Of a stretch of DNA of 64,000 bases, positions 26,301 through 39,421 are shown one piece after another. The notes under the pieces were generated by a model. The model saw nothing but the letters and a program-made list of their open reading frames with translations, was not told the origin of the DNA and did no database searches. Numbering within the stretch: position 1 is the first letter of the stretch; every line of letters begins with the position of its first letter. The stretch lies in contig JAJFZO010000609.1 of the NCBI GenBank assembly GCA_021397835.1, positions 11,720,001 to 11,784,000 of the forward strand. The letters are read 5' to 3'. Source of the stretch: Moringa oleifera. Lineage: Eukaryota > Streptophyta > Magnoliopsida > Brassicales > Moringaceae. The position numbers were made by a program, and so were the translations under genes.

Positions 26301-27515
26301 AATCAACAATTAAGCTAATAAGCTCAATTCATCTTAGTGGAAAAATAATTCAAGAAAACTGTTTTATTATTTTTGAAAAACATAATTCCTTGCACCCATT
26401 TAGAACTTTTCCAGAATTACATTCCATGAAAACACAGAGTGGTAACATAAAATGAAAATGAGAAAAACGAGCTTAAATATTGAATAGGTACAGAAAGGGA
26501 GAACTATACATAGTGATCAGGCTTTTGAGATCTCCAATAGCAGGTGAAATTTCTCCATCAAGATTTAGACCTGACAGATTGCTACAACAATAGAAAACAA
26601 ACAAACAGGAAACATTAATCAAACTTTGACAATAAACACCAGATTGGAAACAAGAAAGATAATTATGAGTCTGTGTCACGGGAACAATAAATAAAAATCA
26701 AAATCCTGATAGAACCACAAGAAAAGGACTCACAGTGCAAAGACACTGAAGGTGACATTATCACAAGTGACACCTCTCCAAACACAATAATCTGAAGATG
26801 GTGCATCTGTCCAGTCATAGAGAACATTGTCCACATCCCTAAATGACTTCTTTATCTCCAACAGTGTTGCTCCTTCAGTAATTTTTGTCCACACATAAAC
26901 CAAAAATGTTAGTCTGGAAATGTACAGTATTCCAGGATCCAGCTTGCTGTGAGAATGTTTAAATCTTAATTCAAGTTTCTTCCTTCAGCAAAAGCTTCAA
27001 AGATAAATAAAATAGATAATCTTTCAAAATGCGAACTACAAAGGCTCAGGGTAGCTATCTTTGATCAGAAGGATACACAGGCACTGAAATGTTGTTTAAC
27101 ATCATCATCATCTAACTGCACAAAAGTTTAGTGACAACAGAAAAAGAAGTTTTAGAAGATAAATGGGTCTTATAGCAAACCAATCACAACTTAAAAGATC
27201 ACTAATATAGCAAGGAGAGGTTTATCCTCCGTTTGGCTGCGGAAAAGGGCCAGGAAAACGAGAAAAATTGGGAAGGAGGACAAGTGTGAGTTTCTGGTTC
27301 CAAAAATAAAACTTTTAGCTCAAAGCAAGCGCAAAAGATCATGCTTATTGAGCTATTGGAAGACGAACTTTGAGAGTTCATTATTCTGTTATATTCAACA
27401 TTTTCTTGGCACCAAACAGAAAGGAAACCCAACACTCACCGTCGTCGGCCCCCACTGAGCTAAAACTCAGACAGGCAAGCAGAAGCAGAAGAACAAACTC
27501 TACACGGAATGCCAT
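20305..27515 (-). CDS. ER: LRR receptor-like kinase ERECTA
   Basis: This is a plasma-membrane receptor kinase that perceives EPF/EPFL peptides with TMM and SERKs and controls stomatal patterning and organ growth. Exons 5'->3': 27440-27515, 26734-26872, 26510-26581, 26174-26245, 25975-26046, 25826-25897, 25663-25734, 25477-25548, 25293-25364, 25132-25200, 24969-25040, 24762-24833, 24394-24465, 24083-24154, 23939-24010, 23780-23851, 23297-23368, 23148-23219, 22999-23070, 22844-22915, 22548-22616, 22371-22442, 22168-22241, 21880-22008, 21265-21612, 20792-21162, 20305-20676. The product is 980 residues (Arabidopsis: 976). A signal peptide is at 1-23, and about 20 LRRs follow, mostly one per 72-nt exon. 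The membrane segment is near 581-601. Kinase motifs are VAIK (Lys675), HRD 770-772 and DFG 790-792. The ending [18 protein letters not shown] favours ER over ERL1/2. It appears fully intact. Confidence 0.97.
23570..23654 (-). tRNA. trnM-CAT: tRNA-Met (CAT), elongator type, with a short intron
   Basis: The 85-nt gene has acceptor arms GGGGTGA and TCACCCC. It has a D-arm (box A-like TGGTGCAGTTGGTTAGCG) and a T-arm GAGAGTTCGAGCTTCTC (box B-like GGTTCGA variant, AGTTCGAGC). The anticodon loop CTCATA is interrupted by an intron of about 11 bases (GCTTCTTAGTT) before ATCCT. Plant nuclear elongator tRNA-Met genes characteristically carry such an intron. A T-run just downstream on the same strand can serve as a Pol III terminator. 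It lies in intron 16 of ERECTA in the same orientation, so Pol II and Pol III would transcribe the same strand. Activity cannot be told from sequence; the last anticodon-stem pair is a U-U mismatch. Confidence 0.88.
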
Positions 27516-27988
27516 AACTGCCCTTAAAAGAAACCCAGAACTTCACATCCCAGAGGACTACTCAAAAGGACCACATCTCTAAACCCCCTCAACCACCATA
27601 CAGGGCTGCTTCCGTTTTCTGGAGGACACTCGAGAAACAAAACAAGACCCAGTGAGCAGTGAAAGGAGCCTAAGACCACCTCTCACCGGGCACAGCGACA
27701 ATGAACATTATATCTGAGATAGAAAACCGAGGATTTTGCTTTTATGATAAGGGTGAGTTTTATGGATTGACGATAAGTAGCGTAGCTTTGCTTCGTCCAA
27801 TCACATCGTTCTGGCTCTAAATACAGTGCCCATTGAGTACCCAAAAGACAGAGACAGAGAGAGAGAGAGAGAGGGTATACAGAATACAACTGTAAGAACT
27901 GGAAAGAAAGAGAGAGGGAGAATTATTTCGTGTATAAAGTTAAAACCTCTCTGCCAGAGCTCTGCCATGAAACCTGCAACACAACATC

Positions 27989-28026
<38 letters not shown>

Positions 28027-28260
28027 AGTTCCCCAGTCTATATCTTTTGTTTTTTTTCCTCTCTTTGATATGATATATTGAGACTGCCATTTCAAAAATG
28101 GGTTTTTTTTTTTCTCTTTGGTTATATTGTGAAAGTGGGTGCTGAGACGGGTAATGTTATGTAGAGTAATCCTTTTTTGGTTGACAAGGACGCCTGCTCT
28201 CTCTACTCTGTGTCTCACAGGGAAAGGATTTCCTTTTCTTTTGATGTGAAAATGTGATTA
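27516..28260. promoter_or_regulatory. ERECTA 5' flank with (GA)n and (CT)n tracts
   Basis: Upstream of the ERECTA ATG there is a GA tract at 27849-27874 and a CT tract of about 15 units at 27992-28021. Both lie within 0.5 kb of the start. Such GA/CT tracts are common in plant core promoters and 5' UTRs and can bind BPC/GAGA-binding proteins. A transcription start site could not be fixed. Confidence 0.55.
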
Positions 28261-30758
28261 AATCTGCAGCATTAGAAACAAAACTCCGACTATTACAATA
28301 GTTGTTTTTTGTTATTAATAATTACTTTACATTTCCAACTTCCCATCATCATTCCTTAGTTATTATTTTAGTTTCACCCTCTCTGGTGTTTGGCAGTTAT
28401 AACTTACTTTCCGTTTTCAACTGTTTTTCACCGTACGCTCACCATTTCATCGCCGATTATTTCCCTAAAAACTCTGATATCATTTTTACAAATAATTTTT
28501 ATGATTCGCTCATGCAGAAAAAATTAAAATACCCGCTAAATTGAAAAAACTAAATTTGAATAAAAAGGAAGAGGAAATAATTTGAAAAAGGATAGATAAA
28601 CATCAGCTGAGGAAATGGATAAATCGGCTATGCAAGTTGTTAGGAGGAGGGGAGGGTAAGAAAAAAAAAAAAAAGGGAAAGAAAAGGTGAAAAACGAAAA
28701 AGAAAAGGGGAAACTGGGAAAGAATGGGACAGGGAGAGGATCTGCAGTGGAGGACCCCACAAAACGTTATCGTACGTACTCGCTCTGATCGAATTTCCGT
28801 CAAAGAAAAGAAAGTTACCGTCTTTTCATTTTTTTCACCTCGGGAAGGTCACTTGCATCGTCTTCTCTCTCTCTCTCTCTGACACTCCCTCGGTCCCTCC
28901 CTGACGACGCAAGCTGGGTCCTTACCTGACATTCTGACGGCCGTAGGAGCTCCGTCAACATCACCGTTAACGCACCGCTAACGTGCCTTTTCGCTACTTT
29001 TTTTTTTTGAAAAAAAATAGTGGTTTTATTAAAAAAATTTATTAGTTTAATGGTTCTTTTCTGTGGGTTTCTGTTGGCTAATAACGAATTCGGAGGGCTT
29101 TCGCTATTGGTGTTGTTTCCGGGAATAGGGTCTGCTTCTTTTAGAGCAACATGTCTCTCTCTTGGGCCCCACCATCCGGTGCCTGCCACGTCACATTTCA
29201 TCCTCCTCCATTTATATCTATATATTACAAATTCATAGTCATAGAGAGGCTTGTATATTTATTGGGATAAAAATGAAAAAGCATGATTGAAATAGTGTTT
29301 CAATTTAATTTAATTTTTATTTAAATAAAATAACAACAGTGCCACGTCAATGTTAGGCAGTGGGGTCCACCACGTGCAATCGGTTGAGGAGAAGTGAAAT
29401 GAAATGAGGTGGATGCTCACTCTGTTATCTGGTTTTTTTTTTTCATCCTATTATTGATATAGAAATAAAAAAAGGAAAAAAAAAAAACAGTGAGAGGGAT
29501 GGGGCCGGAGTTCACATGGAAAGCGTTTTGGTATGAAGAGCTTTCAACAACAAATGTTCTCAATCACGTGCCCATTCAATGTGTATATTTAAGGGGTCCT
29601 TAGGCCCATCTTCTTTAAAGACGCACACCCCAATTTAAAACACAAATGCACAGCCATGCCTTCTCCTTTTAGGATCAAGATCTTTTCTTAATGTAATTTA
29701 CATTAAATTTTTAATGAAATGATGTTAATAATGATTTAATAAAAAATTTTAATTTAAAATTCTAATATATTTTATATTAAAAAAACGCAACACAAATTCA
29801 AATCAATCAAAAATTCTTATCCTTCCCTTCAAATATTTAGTGCACAGAAGAGGAGAAAATCCAATCCAGACGCTGAGTTTTTCTGTACAAAACCCGGTAA
29901 GAGAAGGGACAGCTTATTAAAATGGAGAGGCCTAATGTGCAAGAGCACCAACTGACTACTCAAATTAATAGGAAAAAGAAAGCTTTATTTTCATTACTTT
30001 ATGCAAGGACCTTTAATTCATTATTCTAGTTTTTTAATAATTCAATCTTTATTGAATGAGAAACACCCTTCCTTGAATTGTGGGCTGGGGTAATGCCCAT
30101 AAATTCCTTAGACATCAGGCAGTAAAATTTCTGTTTCTGTAATATCTTTCTCCCAAAAACTAGAGAGACTGGCAAATTAGATCTGCTGTTAAACTGCTGA
30201 GGCAGCAGACGGGCATTGGCTTTCATGGAAAAGGGCCTGATTCTACCAGAAAGGTCATGGAGTATCTGTGACAAATGAAGTGAGGCATTCACAATGACGT
30301 GGTACATCCTCAGGGCTTGAATCATGAACACAGACTTGAGGCCCCCGCCTCACTTGCTACAAGCAGTTGACTGGTAATCAGTAGCCTTGTGAATGGGCAT
30401 ATATATGTAACAAATGCTAAATTAAATGCTTTTGTCATAAGATAGATGTCAAGCAAACGCAATTAATTGTGCGGGAGATTCTTTCAGAGTCACGAGAAAA
30501 GCTCTTCAGCGGTTTCACACATCTTGGTTTCACCGAACCATGGCTTACAGATGTGTTGCATGGTCTGAGAGCTACTATGCCATTATTACAAGATTTCAGG
30601 TATAAGCAAATGGAAAAGAGACAAACAAAGTGCACTTAATGGTAGCATCCAGCATTCATGTTTCCACATTGGGTGTTGTTTAACATGATTTTGCAGAAAG
30701 CTAAACCATACCGAAGTTTCAACTCAATTTGGGTAGACAATTGGCATGCAAGGGGAAG
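28261..30758. other. Intergenic DNA between ERECTA and PAA2
   Basis: This is AT-rich, with many homopolymer runs and another (TC)n run at about 28864-28880. Minus-strand open frames at 28815-29201 and 30026-30331 show no recognisable protein features. The part just below 30758 is expected to include the PAA2 3' UTR. No gene is called. Confidence 0.55.
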
Positions 30759-33700
30759 CTAGCTCTTCTTGCTACCCTCAGATCTGTGGAGCTGCAGAAG
30801 CAATGAATTGGTAACAACAAATATGGAGCTCAAGGCCATCAGTCCACCTGTAGATCAAATCAATGACGGAAGAGTTAACTCTCCACATACAGAAAAGATA
30901 TAAGGGTAGGTGATAGATTTTCTGGTGACATGAAATTTAGCTCACCTGAAAGGGAAGGTGTCATTGCAAAATCAAATTGGGGAAGCAGAACACCTGCTGC
31001 AATGGGGATAGCAAAAACATTATATGCTACTGCCCATGACAGGTTTTGATAAACTTTGGCCATTGTTGCCTGTGCAAGATCCAATGCATCTACAACCTAC
31101 CAGCGAGGAAATATCAGTGATGAAGAAAAGAAAGATTGAATGCATTTAACGGCTTCATCTGAGGTTTGTAGAAAATGGTCAACCACAGAAATGATATTAA
31201 ATAGATAAACTCAATGCTCTAATGTCCATTAATTTTCTTTTGTTATGCAGGTGAAAAGCCCAATATGATCTTTTTCAAAGAAACATATACTTGTAGTCTT
31301 AATCAATCGAATCATAAGCTATTACAAGAAAATTAGGTTAAACTTTTGAATTAATTTAATTAAAATTTTGAATTAATTAAAATTTCAGGAATCTATAGAA
31401 CAAATATCCAACTTGTATACAGTGTCACCATTCTATCAGAATAAATAATAGCAAAGGATGCATGAGCTGGAAGTAATGGAAAAATAATAATTGCATCAAA
31501 GAAAAACATACTTGTGAAAGTTTGTTCCCAAGAAGTACAATGGATGCGGCGTCAGATGCAGCATTTTCTTGTGCTTCAATTTGTAAAGCAATCCCAACAT
31601 CAGCAGCAGCCAAAGAGGGTGCATCGTTTATGCCATCACCTACCTTCAAAAGACTGAACTTGTCAGCTCAATTTCATTCCCACCAAAGCTGCATCTATAG
31701 AACTCAGTATCTTGGTTGATTGCACATTAGAGCATTTCCTATATCTTACATTTCGTAAGCTCATATTCATAGGAATGATAGGACCGTCCAAATAAATGAG
31801 TTAATGGACCTCTAAGTTTTAGCCAGTTGGATTGCTAATTGGACATTTTCGCCTGAATAACCACGGTGCGAAACTTCCCTTAAACATCAAGTATAGTTCA
31901 ACACTAAAGGACCGTGTGGAACCAACTAGACATAAATATACGATTCATATGTTAGCATTCCATGACCATCAGCGTGGCAATGCAAAAGTAAAACATTTGA
32001 GCATTATATGATTGATGATGATACCATTGCAATACAGTGTCCTGCCGACCGAATGGTAGATATAATCCCAGATTTCTGCTGTGGGGTCAAGGATGCATGA
32101 ACAGATTCATTTTCTATTCCAACATACTCCGCTATAGTTGCAACTGCCTCTTCCCTGTCTCCTGATAAGAGGACTGTTTTGATACCCTTCTGCTGAAGCC
32201 TTCAAATCAAGGAAACAGACCAAGTAACAAATCAAGAAATTGCATAACAGAAATAGCAAGAAGAAGATTTTAAGTCAGCATATAAATATAAAAAAGTATG
32301 TTTATACAATCTAATAAATGGAATAAACTACAAAAGGTTGTTTCACTGAAAACCTAAGACATCGAATACCCAGCTGGGGAAGTAGAGGACTCTGCACCCA
32401 TCCAAGTGATTAGACCAAAAGGATGAAGCAATAAAAGAGTAGCTACAGAGGAATCTAGTTATCATTTCCCTAGTACATTAGCTTATGAGAAATCAATTTA
32501 CACAGCAAGGTCAGGTTTTAACTCAAATTACTGTTCAAGGACCAGAAATCTCTAGAAACTGAATGGTAAAATCAGCAGTATAAATGTCAAGAGAAAATCA
32601 GAAAGGACGTCGATTACCTTAACAGAAAGTAGAAAAGGGGAAGAAAGGTGCATCAGTACTATTAAATCAGTGTCTTTCAAGGAAGGCCAACATTTTATGA
32701 CATAAACAAACAATTTCCAGTAAAATAAATAAGAAAAACAGGGAAACAAGAAAACAAGAAAACTCGAGTTTATGTTCGGCTGAAGTTCAAAACACTTCTC
32801 ACGGTTATCTGTTCCTATCAAGGACAGGCAACATTCATCAGCTATTTGAAAACAAAAATTTTGTAATATAAATATTAACATTAAGCAATGATAACAATAT
32901 GAACAAAATAAAAAATTATGGGGAAGCAAATTACCTCCTCACAGTAGACTCAGCATCATGGCGCAAGCTGTCAGCTATTGCTATAGCACCAATGATGCCT
33001 TCTCCTTCACGTCCAATGTACACAACAGTTTTGGAATAGTTTGATGACGATATTGCTTTTGATGATTGGCCCATCACAACATGTTCTAGTTTCATTACAT
33101 CAGATATATTTGCTCTTTTGTGGAAACTTTCATTAACCCACTCTAAAGCACCAACTGCAACTAAACGTCCATTTACTTCAGCCAAAGTTCCAAATCCTGG
33201 TTCTGCCAATTGCCCTCTTGTCACTGGGATTGTCAAATTCAATGCTTCAGCTTTGCTTATGATAGCTTTTGCAATTGGATGGGTTGCTGTTTTCTCTACT
33301 GCAGCAGCAATTTTCAGAATTTCTGATTCTTCATATGCAAAAGAAGCCACAGCAGAAACAGCAGGTCTTCCCTCTGTTAGGGTTCCTGTCTGGAAGATAA
33401 AAATGATGGTGAGATCAGAGCGTAAATGCTCAAATGATAAAGCAAAAGGTATTGATTGAATCTTTGTATCTTTCAAGTGTCAGAGCTTGAAAAATGTCTA
33501 TACATATGTATGTGAGAACTCCATTTGTTAGAACAGCTTCCATTGAGAATGAATTCATCTGTTTCTTTGTGGGTTCCTACACGAATTTGTTTGTGGGTGT
33601 GTGTGTGAGAGAGATAGAGAGAGCCATATAATCTATTGTAAGTGTAGAATCACCTTGTCGAGAGCAATATAATCGATGCTGGCCAAGCGTTCCAATACAT

Positions 33701-36700
33701 CGCCTCCTCTTATAAGAAGTCCTTGTTTTGCACCTGATATTCAAGCAACTTACATCATTAACAAGTAAAGCACCAGTAGAATACTTTCTAACAATTTGCA
33801 TAACTGTTATTTGATTCACATTATTACGTACCCCCTAATAATTCTTACATCATAACAGGTAAATATGTCAGAAGTGAAATATATTTCCCACGTGGTGTTT
33901 CGGGCATCCAACAGAAAGCAGCACCATATTGTTATTTCCTATTCGCTAAAGGATTATTTCCTAGATGCTCTAAGATGTAACAGAGAAATTGAGTCAACTA
34001 GAGCCCTTTGTATATTTCCTTGTCTGTTTGTAGCTAGTGCTGAATGATTTAGCATAGCTTGATATACTTTGGAATTTATGAATGAAAAATGTCACTACTC
34101 TTCAAATCACCTTGGATTTCTCATCAAGAATAGTCAAAGGAAAGTACATTTTAGGACATAAAGCCCAATGTGGCAAAGCCAAGAGAAATAATAAGGTTTG
34201 CTTGAAGAGCACATTTCTCCTTCAGATTAAAAAGACATTTTCTGTGCAGGATTATCAACAAGGTATATGACATACCAAGAGAGGTGCCAACTAAGATTGC
34301 TGTGGGAGTGGCGAGGCCAAGTGCGCATGGGCAAGAAACCACCTGGAAAAAGGAAGAAAAGTTTCACAAACTAGAACTGTAAGTGTAATGTATGAACTTC
34401 AAATCTGAACCCACTTTTACATGAATGCTGACAACTCGTAAGAGGCATGAAATGCACAATTTTTCCACCACTGGATGATCTCAAAGGACAGATTCTGTAT
34501 TGTTAATTTAACAACTTCAGTAAACCATAAAGCTAATATTACTTTAAGCAAGTACATCATGCACGTTCTTAAACACTGGCAAGAATTCATGTTAATCAAA
34601 TTTGAATTGGCTGTTAAAAACATCTCCTGGAAAGATGGAACAAAAATGCAGTAAATATGGGAACTGTCAAATTATATTTGAAATGAAAGGTCATCTCCGG
34701 AGATCATATATACCTTTCTGTTGATTATGAAACAAAAAGATTGAATTTCTTTTTTTTTTTAATAAAAAAAGTGAGTTGATCTTGGTTAATTAATTAAAGA
34801 AGAAGGTTTTACTCAATGTGATTCAAGTTTGAGTTCACTTACCAAGACATCCACAGAGAGTTTCAAGCTCAAAAGCAGGGGATCCCCATCTGGCCCAGCA
34901 ATATCATTCAGCAAAACATCTGGAAAAAAATGTGGCCCGATGTAATACCTGAACATGAAAGCAATAGGGTCTAAGAAGCAAACAGAAAGAAACCATAAAA
35001 GTCAAGAAAATCATAGCTCAAAAGCTTTCATATAAAATTAGAGAATACACCTAACAGAAAATTGCGAGGAGAAACTCAAGCGAAAAAAAAAATATAAGCA
35101 GCTAAAACATAACCACTACAGTAAGCAGCCACGTTCTGGTTCTAGTGTTATGATAAAAACAAAATGGCCTTCTATTAAACATTGGAGATATGGAGATGTT
35201 CAGAGTGCATGTCATATGAATGCAATGACACAGGCACATAAAACAACTCTTAAGGAAAGAGAAACTCGGAGAACTGGAATATTTGCCTTTGTAATGCCTA
35301 TCGTTAGTTGAATATTATTTGTAAGCATCATTATCCTCATTAAATCATAGATCCTGACTATTTCACTGAGCAGAACAAGGAATAGTTGTGACTTCAGTGT
35401 GCCATAGAACATGTTCAATATCTACAGATATCACAGAAAAATTAACAGAGATTATATTAGCCTAGCTCTCCATTCTTCAACTTGCAGGACTATTACAGAC
35501 AAAAAAGCAAATCCATACCAAAAGGCAAATGTGGCAGCTGATAGTGCGATTATACTATATACAAATGGTCCAGCTATTGCATCTGCAAGCCTTTGTACAG
35601 GTGCTTCATGGCCTTGAGCATCCTCAACCTGAAGATTGCAGCATAATTCATGAAATATACAAGAGAAACATTCCATATCTGAATTGTATGCTTAACTTAT
35701 AAATGCTATTGACTGTCCAGATAGATTATTTGATGAAAATGTACATGCTTATGTTAAAAACCATATATCATTGGCTGCACTATCCAATTGCCATCATTAC
35801 AGTAGCAGATACAAAACATCATTAATCTTTCCTACATGCCAAAGTCATCAAAACTTCCTTTTATTTCTACTTCCCTTTATTTGAAGCTCCCGTTCCTCAC
35901 TATCTTCTCTTGGCACAATCTGAACCTGAGATCTGGACCAACCCTCTCCACCCTTATCCATGATAACTAGTTTTTGTTTGCAATAAAAATTCATCTAAGT
36001 TTTGTGCAACCAGAAATGTATTTAAACATGCAACATTGTCTAAGCATGCTAAGCAGAATTAGCATGCTAATATATGACATATACAGTTGAACTTCTTAGA
36101 CACCTTTTAACAGTGAAATGCAAAGTTCGCATGAATGTGTGCTTAGAGTATTGTAAACCAAAATATTCTAGATCTTACAGCACTTTGTAGAAGTAAAATA
36201 TTGCATCAGTCACCAATGAAAATTGTTCACTAACCATCTGAACAATCTTAGATATTGTTGAGTTGGAACCTGTGGAGGATGCTTCAATCCTTAAGGGACC
36301 ATCCTGAAATGAATTGTTAACCAACCTTGCATGATTACAGGATCGACTCTAAAATTGGTGACAAATTTCAGCCAGTAAACAATATGATGCCAAAACCAAT
36401 ATTCATTCTAATGTCCTGAATGATGTAATGTCTTCCAGATAATATTTTACCATATGTTTCAACAAAAACCACTGCCTACATCTGAAAAGATGAACTGCCG
36501 TCCCAATATAGAAATCATGGGATGACATGATAGTATGTCAAAATTACATCTTTCTAAAGTCTGCCAATCATACCCAGTTTATTGTTCCTGCCGACACAAT
36601 AAATCCTTCTTCCTTAAATACAGGAAGTGACTCCCCAGTGAGCATGGACTCATCTACAACACTTCTTCCTGCAAGAACTCTCCCCTGTGCAGGTAATTTC

Positions 36701-39421
36701 AAACTTTAGCTGAACTGAATATGGATACAATTAAGATTTACATTGAATGACAAGTTAGCAGTAGCATCATGTTGATTATCATCAGCATAGTTGTGCAGTT
36801 TAAATCACAACACAGAAGTCTGATGGATAAGCTAAGAATTCATGCCAATTTCTGTGCGATGTTCATCCGATGCTTCTCAAAATAAGTTCCATTCATGCCT
36901 TATCAACCAAAAAAAAAAAAAAAGAACAAATAGCCTATCATATTCATGAAGCCTGGGGTCGTAGAAAATTATCTAATCCACTCAAGCGTTATGTAGCCAT
37001 TGCAGAAAGTATCATTTACAAGATTGCATTTCCAATTATATAGGCTTTGAGTATTACCAAATTCAAACTATGTGAAACTCCATAAGCAGTCTGAACCACT
37101 TACATCTACAGGAATAGTTTCACCAGGCAAAACCAATACAGAGTCTCCCACTCGAATAGCATCAGTTGGGACCTCAATGCAAATTGCATCAGAGCTAAGT
37201 ACAGTGTCAGACGAGGAATCACTTTCTGATGAAGTAATCACAATTCTTGACTGAGTTGACATCAGTGACTGCAAAAACACAAAGCTTAGAGTGAAAATGG
37301 AGGGGAAAAGGAAGGTGAGGGGAGTTAATAATTGCAGCGCAAAATAAAAAGAGATAAGGAAGAGGGGTAAGATGATCTTATGGTTAACAACAAAGTTTTC
37401 ATAAAAGATCATTTATCATATTGTTTTTCAGGATATACATCTTGTCCTCACTCAAGCAACCAGTGAGCTCCTAAAAAGAGGCATATCTAAGACAGTTATT
37501 TTAAAATCAAGCACTTCAGACAACTGTGGGGACTTATACCACAAAAGTGTGTGCAGAACAATGCAAATGAAAGAAATTACAGCATTTGTAATGTAAAATA
37601 GACACAACTAAGCATCATATTTAGTCCTTCAAACTACAGAAATGAAGCTCTGGCTCACCAGAAGCTCACTCATATCACTAGATGCCTTGATCCTTGCCCT
37701 TTCTTCTAGAGAACGGCCAAGGAGCACAAAACCAAGAAGCATGACCTGCATGCTAAAAGACAAGATTCTCTGATCAGAAACCTACTGGTAAACAATGATA
37801 TTGAAGCTTGAAATCAGGCAATAAAAAGAAAACGCTCCAAATACATGTAATCTATGACCATCACAGGGTGGGTGACCAGTATGCAAAGATAACATGACTG
37901 TTGCTAAGCTTGGTTAAAAAACTATTAACCTTCTTCTCTTTTTTCTTTTGATAGAATAAAAAACTATTGACCTTATTATAGGATCAAGGAAATGAGCAAT
38001 AGAACTTCAAAAAGAAATAGACTATAAGTAAAGCAAGTCACCGGTTCATCAAAGAATGATGCATCCCATTTGAGCCCAGGGTTAAGAAGTGAGCTCTACA
38101 CAAGTTAACAGTCAAAGAATATTAAAATTCAGCAAACTGACACTGCAGGGGAAAAGTAAATATCACGTCTAAGAAAAAATCCTCACCACACTAATGATAA
38201 ACGCAGCAAGAGATCCAAATCCCACAAGAGAATTCATATTAGGCGATCCTTTCCAGAAAGCCATTAGACCATTGAATAGCAAGTCTGCAGTATATTTTCA
38301 TTTCTTTTGAGTTATAGACCATATTGAACCAAGTTCCATGTTTACTCACTACTTGGGAAGCAATTCATAGCAGTTATAATAATTCAGAAAAAGTTTGAAC
38401 AAAAATAAAAAATCTTAATCCTCTGGTGCAAAGTTCATTGAAGAACCTAAATTCATAAGAAAAATACTTCATTCAGCAAAATAAATGCATTTTTTCCATG
38501 AGAGATTCAGAGAAATGCCAATGACAACTCACCTCTTCCTGGTCCCAGCAAAGCCCCTAAAGCCAATCCACCCTTCACATAAGAATTATGGAGCATCTCC
38601 CAAAATGATCCTATACCAACCACCAAAAAATCAAATAAAAATTTAAAATGAGCATTTTTAGTAGTAGTAAAGTGAAACGGCATAAGCTCCATTTTAACTA
38701 CGGTCCTCTCAAAATAAAATGAAGAGTGAGACCATGGCAATCCAAAAAGTTCTCTTTCAATTGTTTATACTTTACCATGACCGACATGAATCCCCAAGGA
38801 GTGCATAAAATGCGAAGCATGAGATCCACAACACAAAGCCACCAAAGTCCAAGCCAAAGCTACTCGATTCCTGCTATTGACCAGCAGCTGTTCTTTCTTG
38901 TTCACCATCTCTTTCCATTTCTTTACATTCTCTGCCACACCTAGCCCCGAGAGCCTCCTCTTTGCCTCAAACCCGCAGTCCGTCAATCTCTTCGCCAAAC
39001 TGTCTGCAATGCTATCGGCCATCTCGCTACCTACAACCTCCGGTTTCAGCCTTATCGCCGCAGTCTCTGTCAACATGTTGACCACGGCCGAGTCGACTCG
39101 GTCGTCGGCCGAGAGGACCGACTTGACCCGGGCCACACACCCGCCGCACATCATGCCGGTCACGTCCAGGAGGATCGGCGAGTCTTTTGGCGGTTGAGTT
39201 GGCGCTTGGAGGAGTGAGCTTTGCGGTTGAAGTCCGGTTTCGAGTGAGCTTCTGAGTGTGAGATTGGGGATGGAATAGTGCGAGTGGTGACGGCGACGGC
39301 GCCGTTTCGGTAGGAGGGCGTACCCATGTCGTTTGCCAAAGTCAACCTTGAGATTGGTGCTGTAAGTGAAACCCAGCGTTATATGAGACGAGAGAGAGAG
39401 CCTTAGTAAATCAGTCCCCAT
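30759..39421 (-). CDS. PAA2: Thylakoid copper-transporting P1B-type ATPase PAA2/HMA8
   Basis: This pump moves Cu(I) across the thylakoid membrane to supply plastocyanin. Exons 5'->3': 38776-39421, 38533-38610, 38187-38284, 38042-38095, 37659-37745, 37104-37268, 36574-36684, 36235-36303, 35519-35628, 34843-34948, 34276-34342, 33654-33733, 32935-33389, 32025-32199, 31512-31643, 30946-31096, 30759-30847. They join in frame to 890 residues. A basic, Ser/Thr-rich transit peptide fills roughly the first 75. The metal-binding GMMCGGC is at 89-95, actuator TGES at 392-395, the membrane CPC at 512-514 and the phosphorylated Asp556 in DKTGT. HP is at 594-595 and GDGIND at 769-774. The intron between exons 12 and 13 splits DKTGT after Lys. 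Every catalytic motif is intact. GMMCGGC and overall similarity favour PAA2 over the envelope pump PAA1. The 5' end faces YLMG2 across 518 bases. Confidence 0.96.

Noticed and set aside
28815..29201. 128-residue minus-strand frame with Arg-Glu repeats
   Set aside because: The repeats come from a (TC)n microsatellite; there is no conserved motif and its frame lies in promoter-like DNA.
30026..30635. Minus-strand frames beyond the PAA2 stop codon
   Set aside because: They resemble no known protein and probably lie in the PAA2 3' UTR or intergenic DNA.
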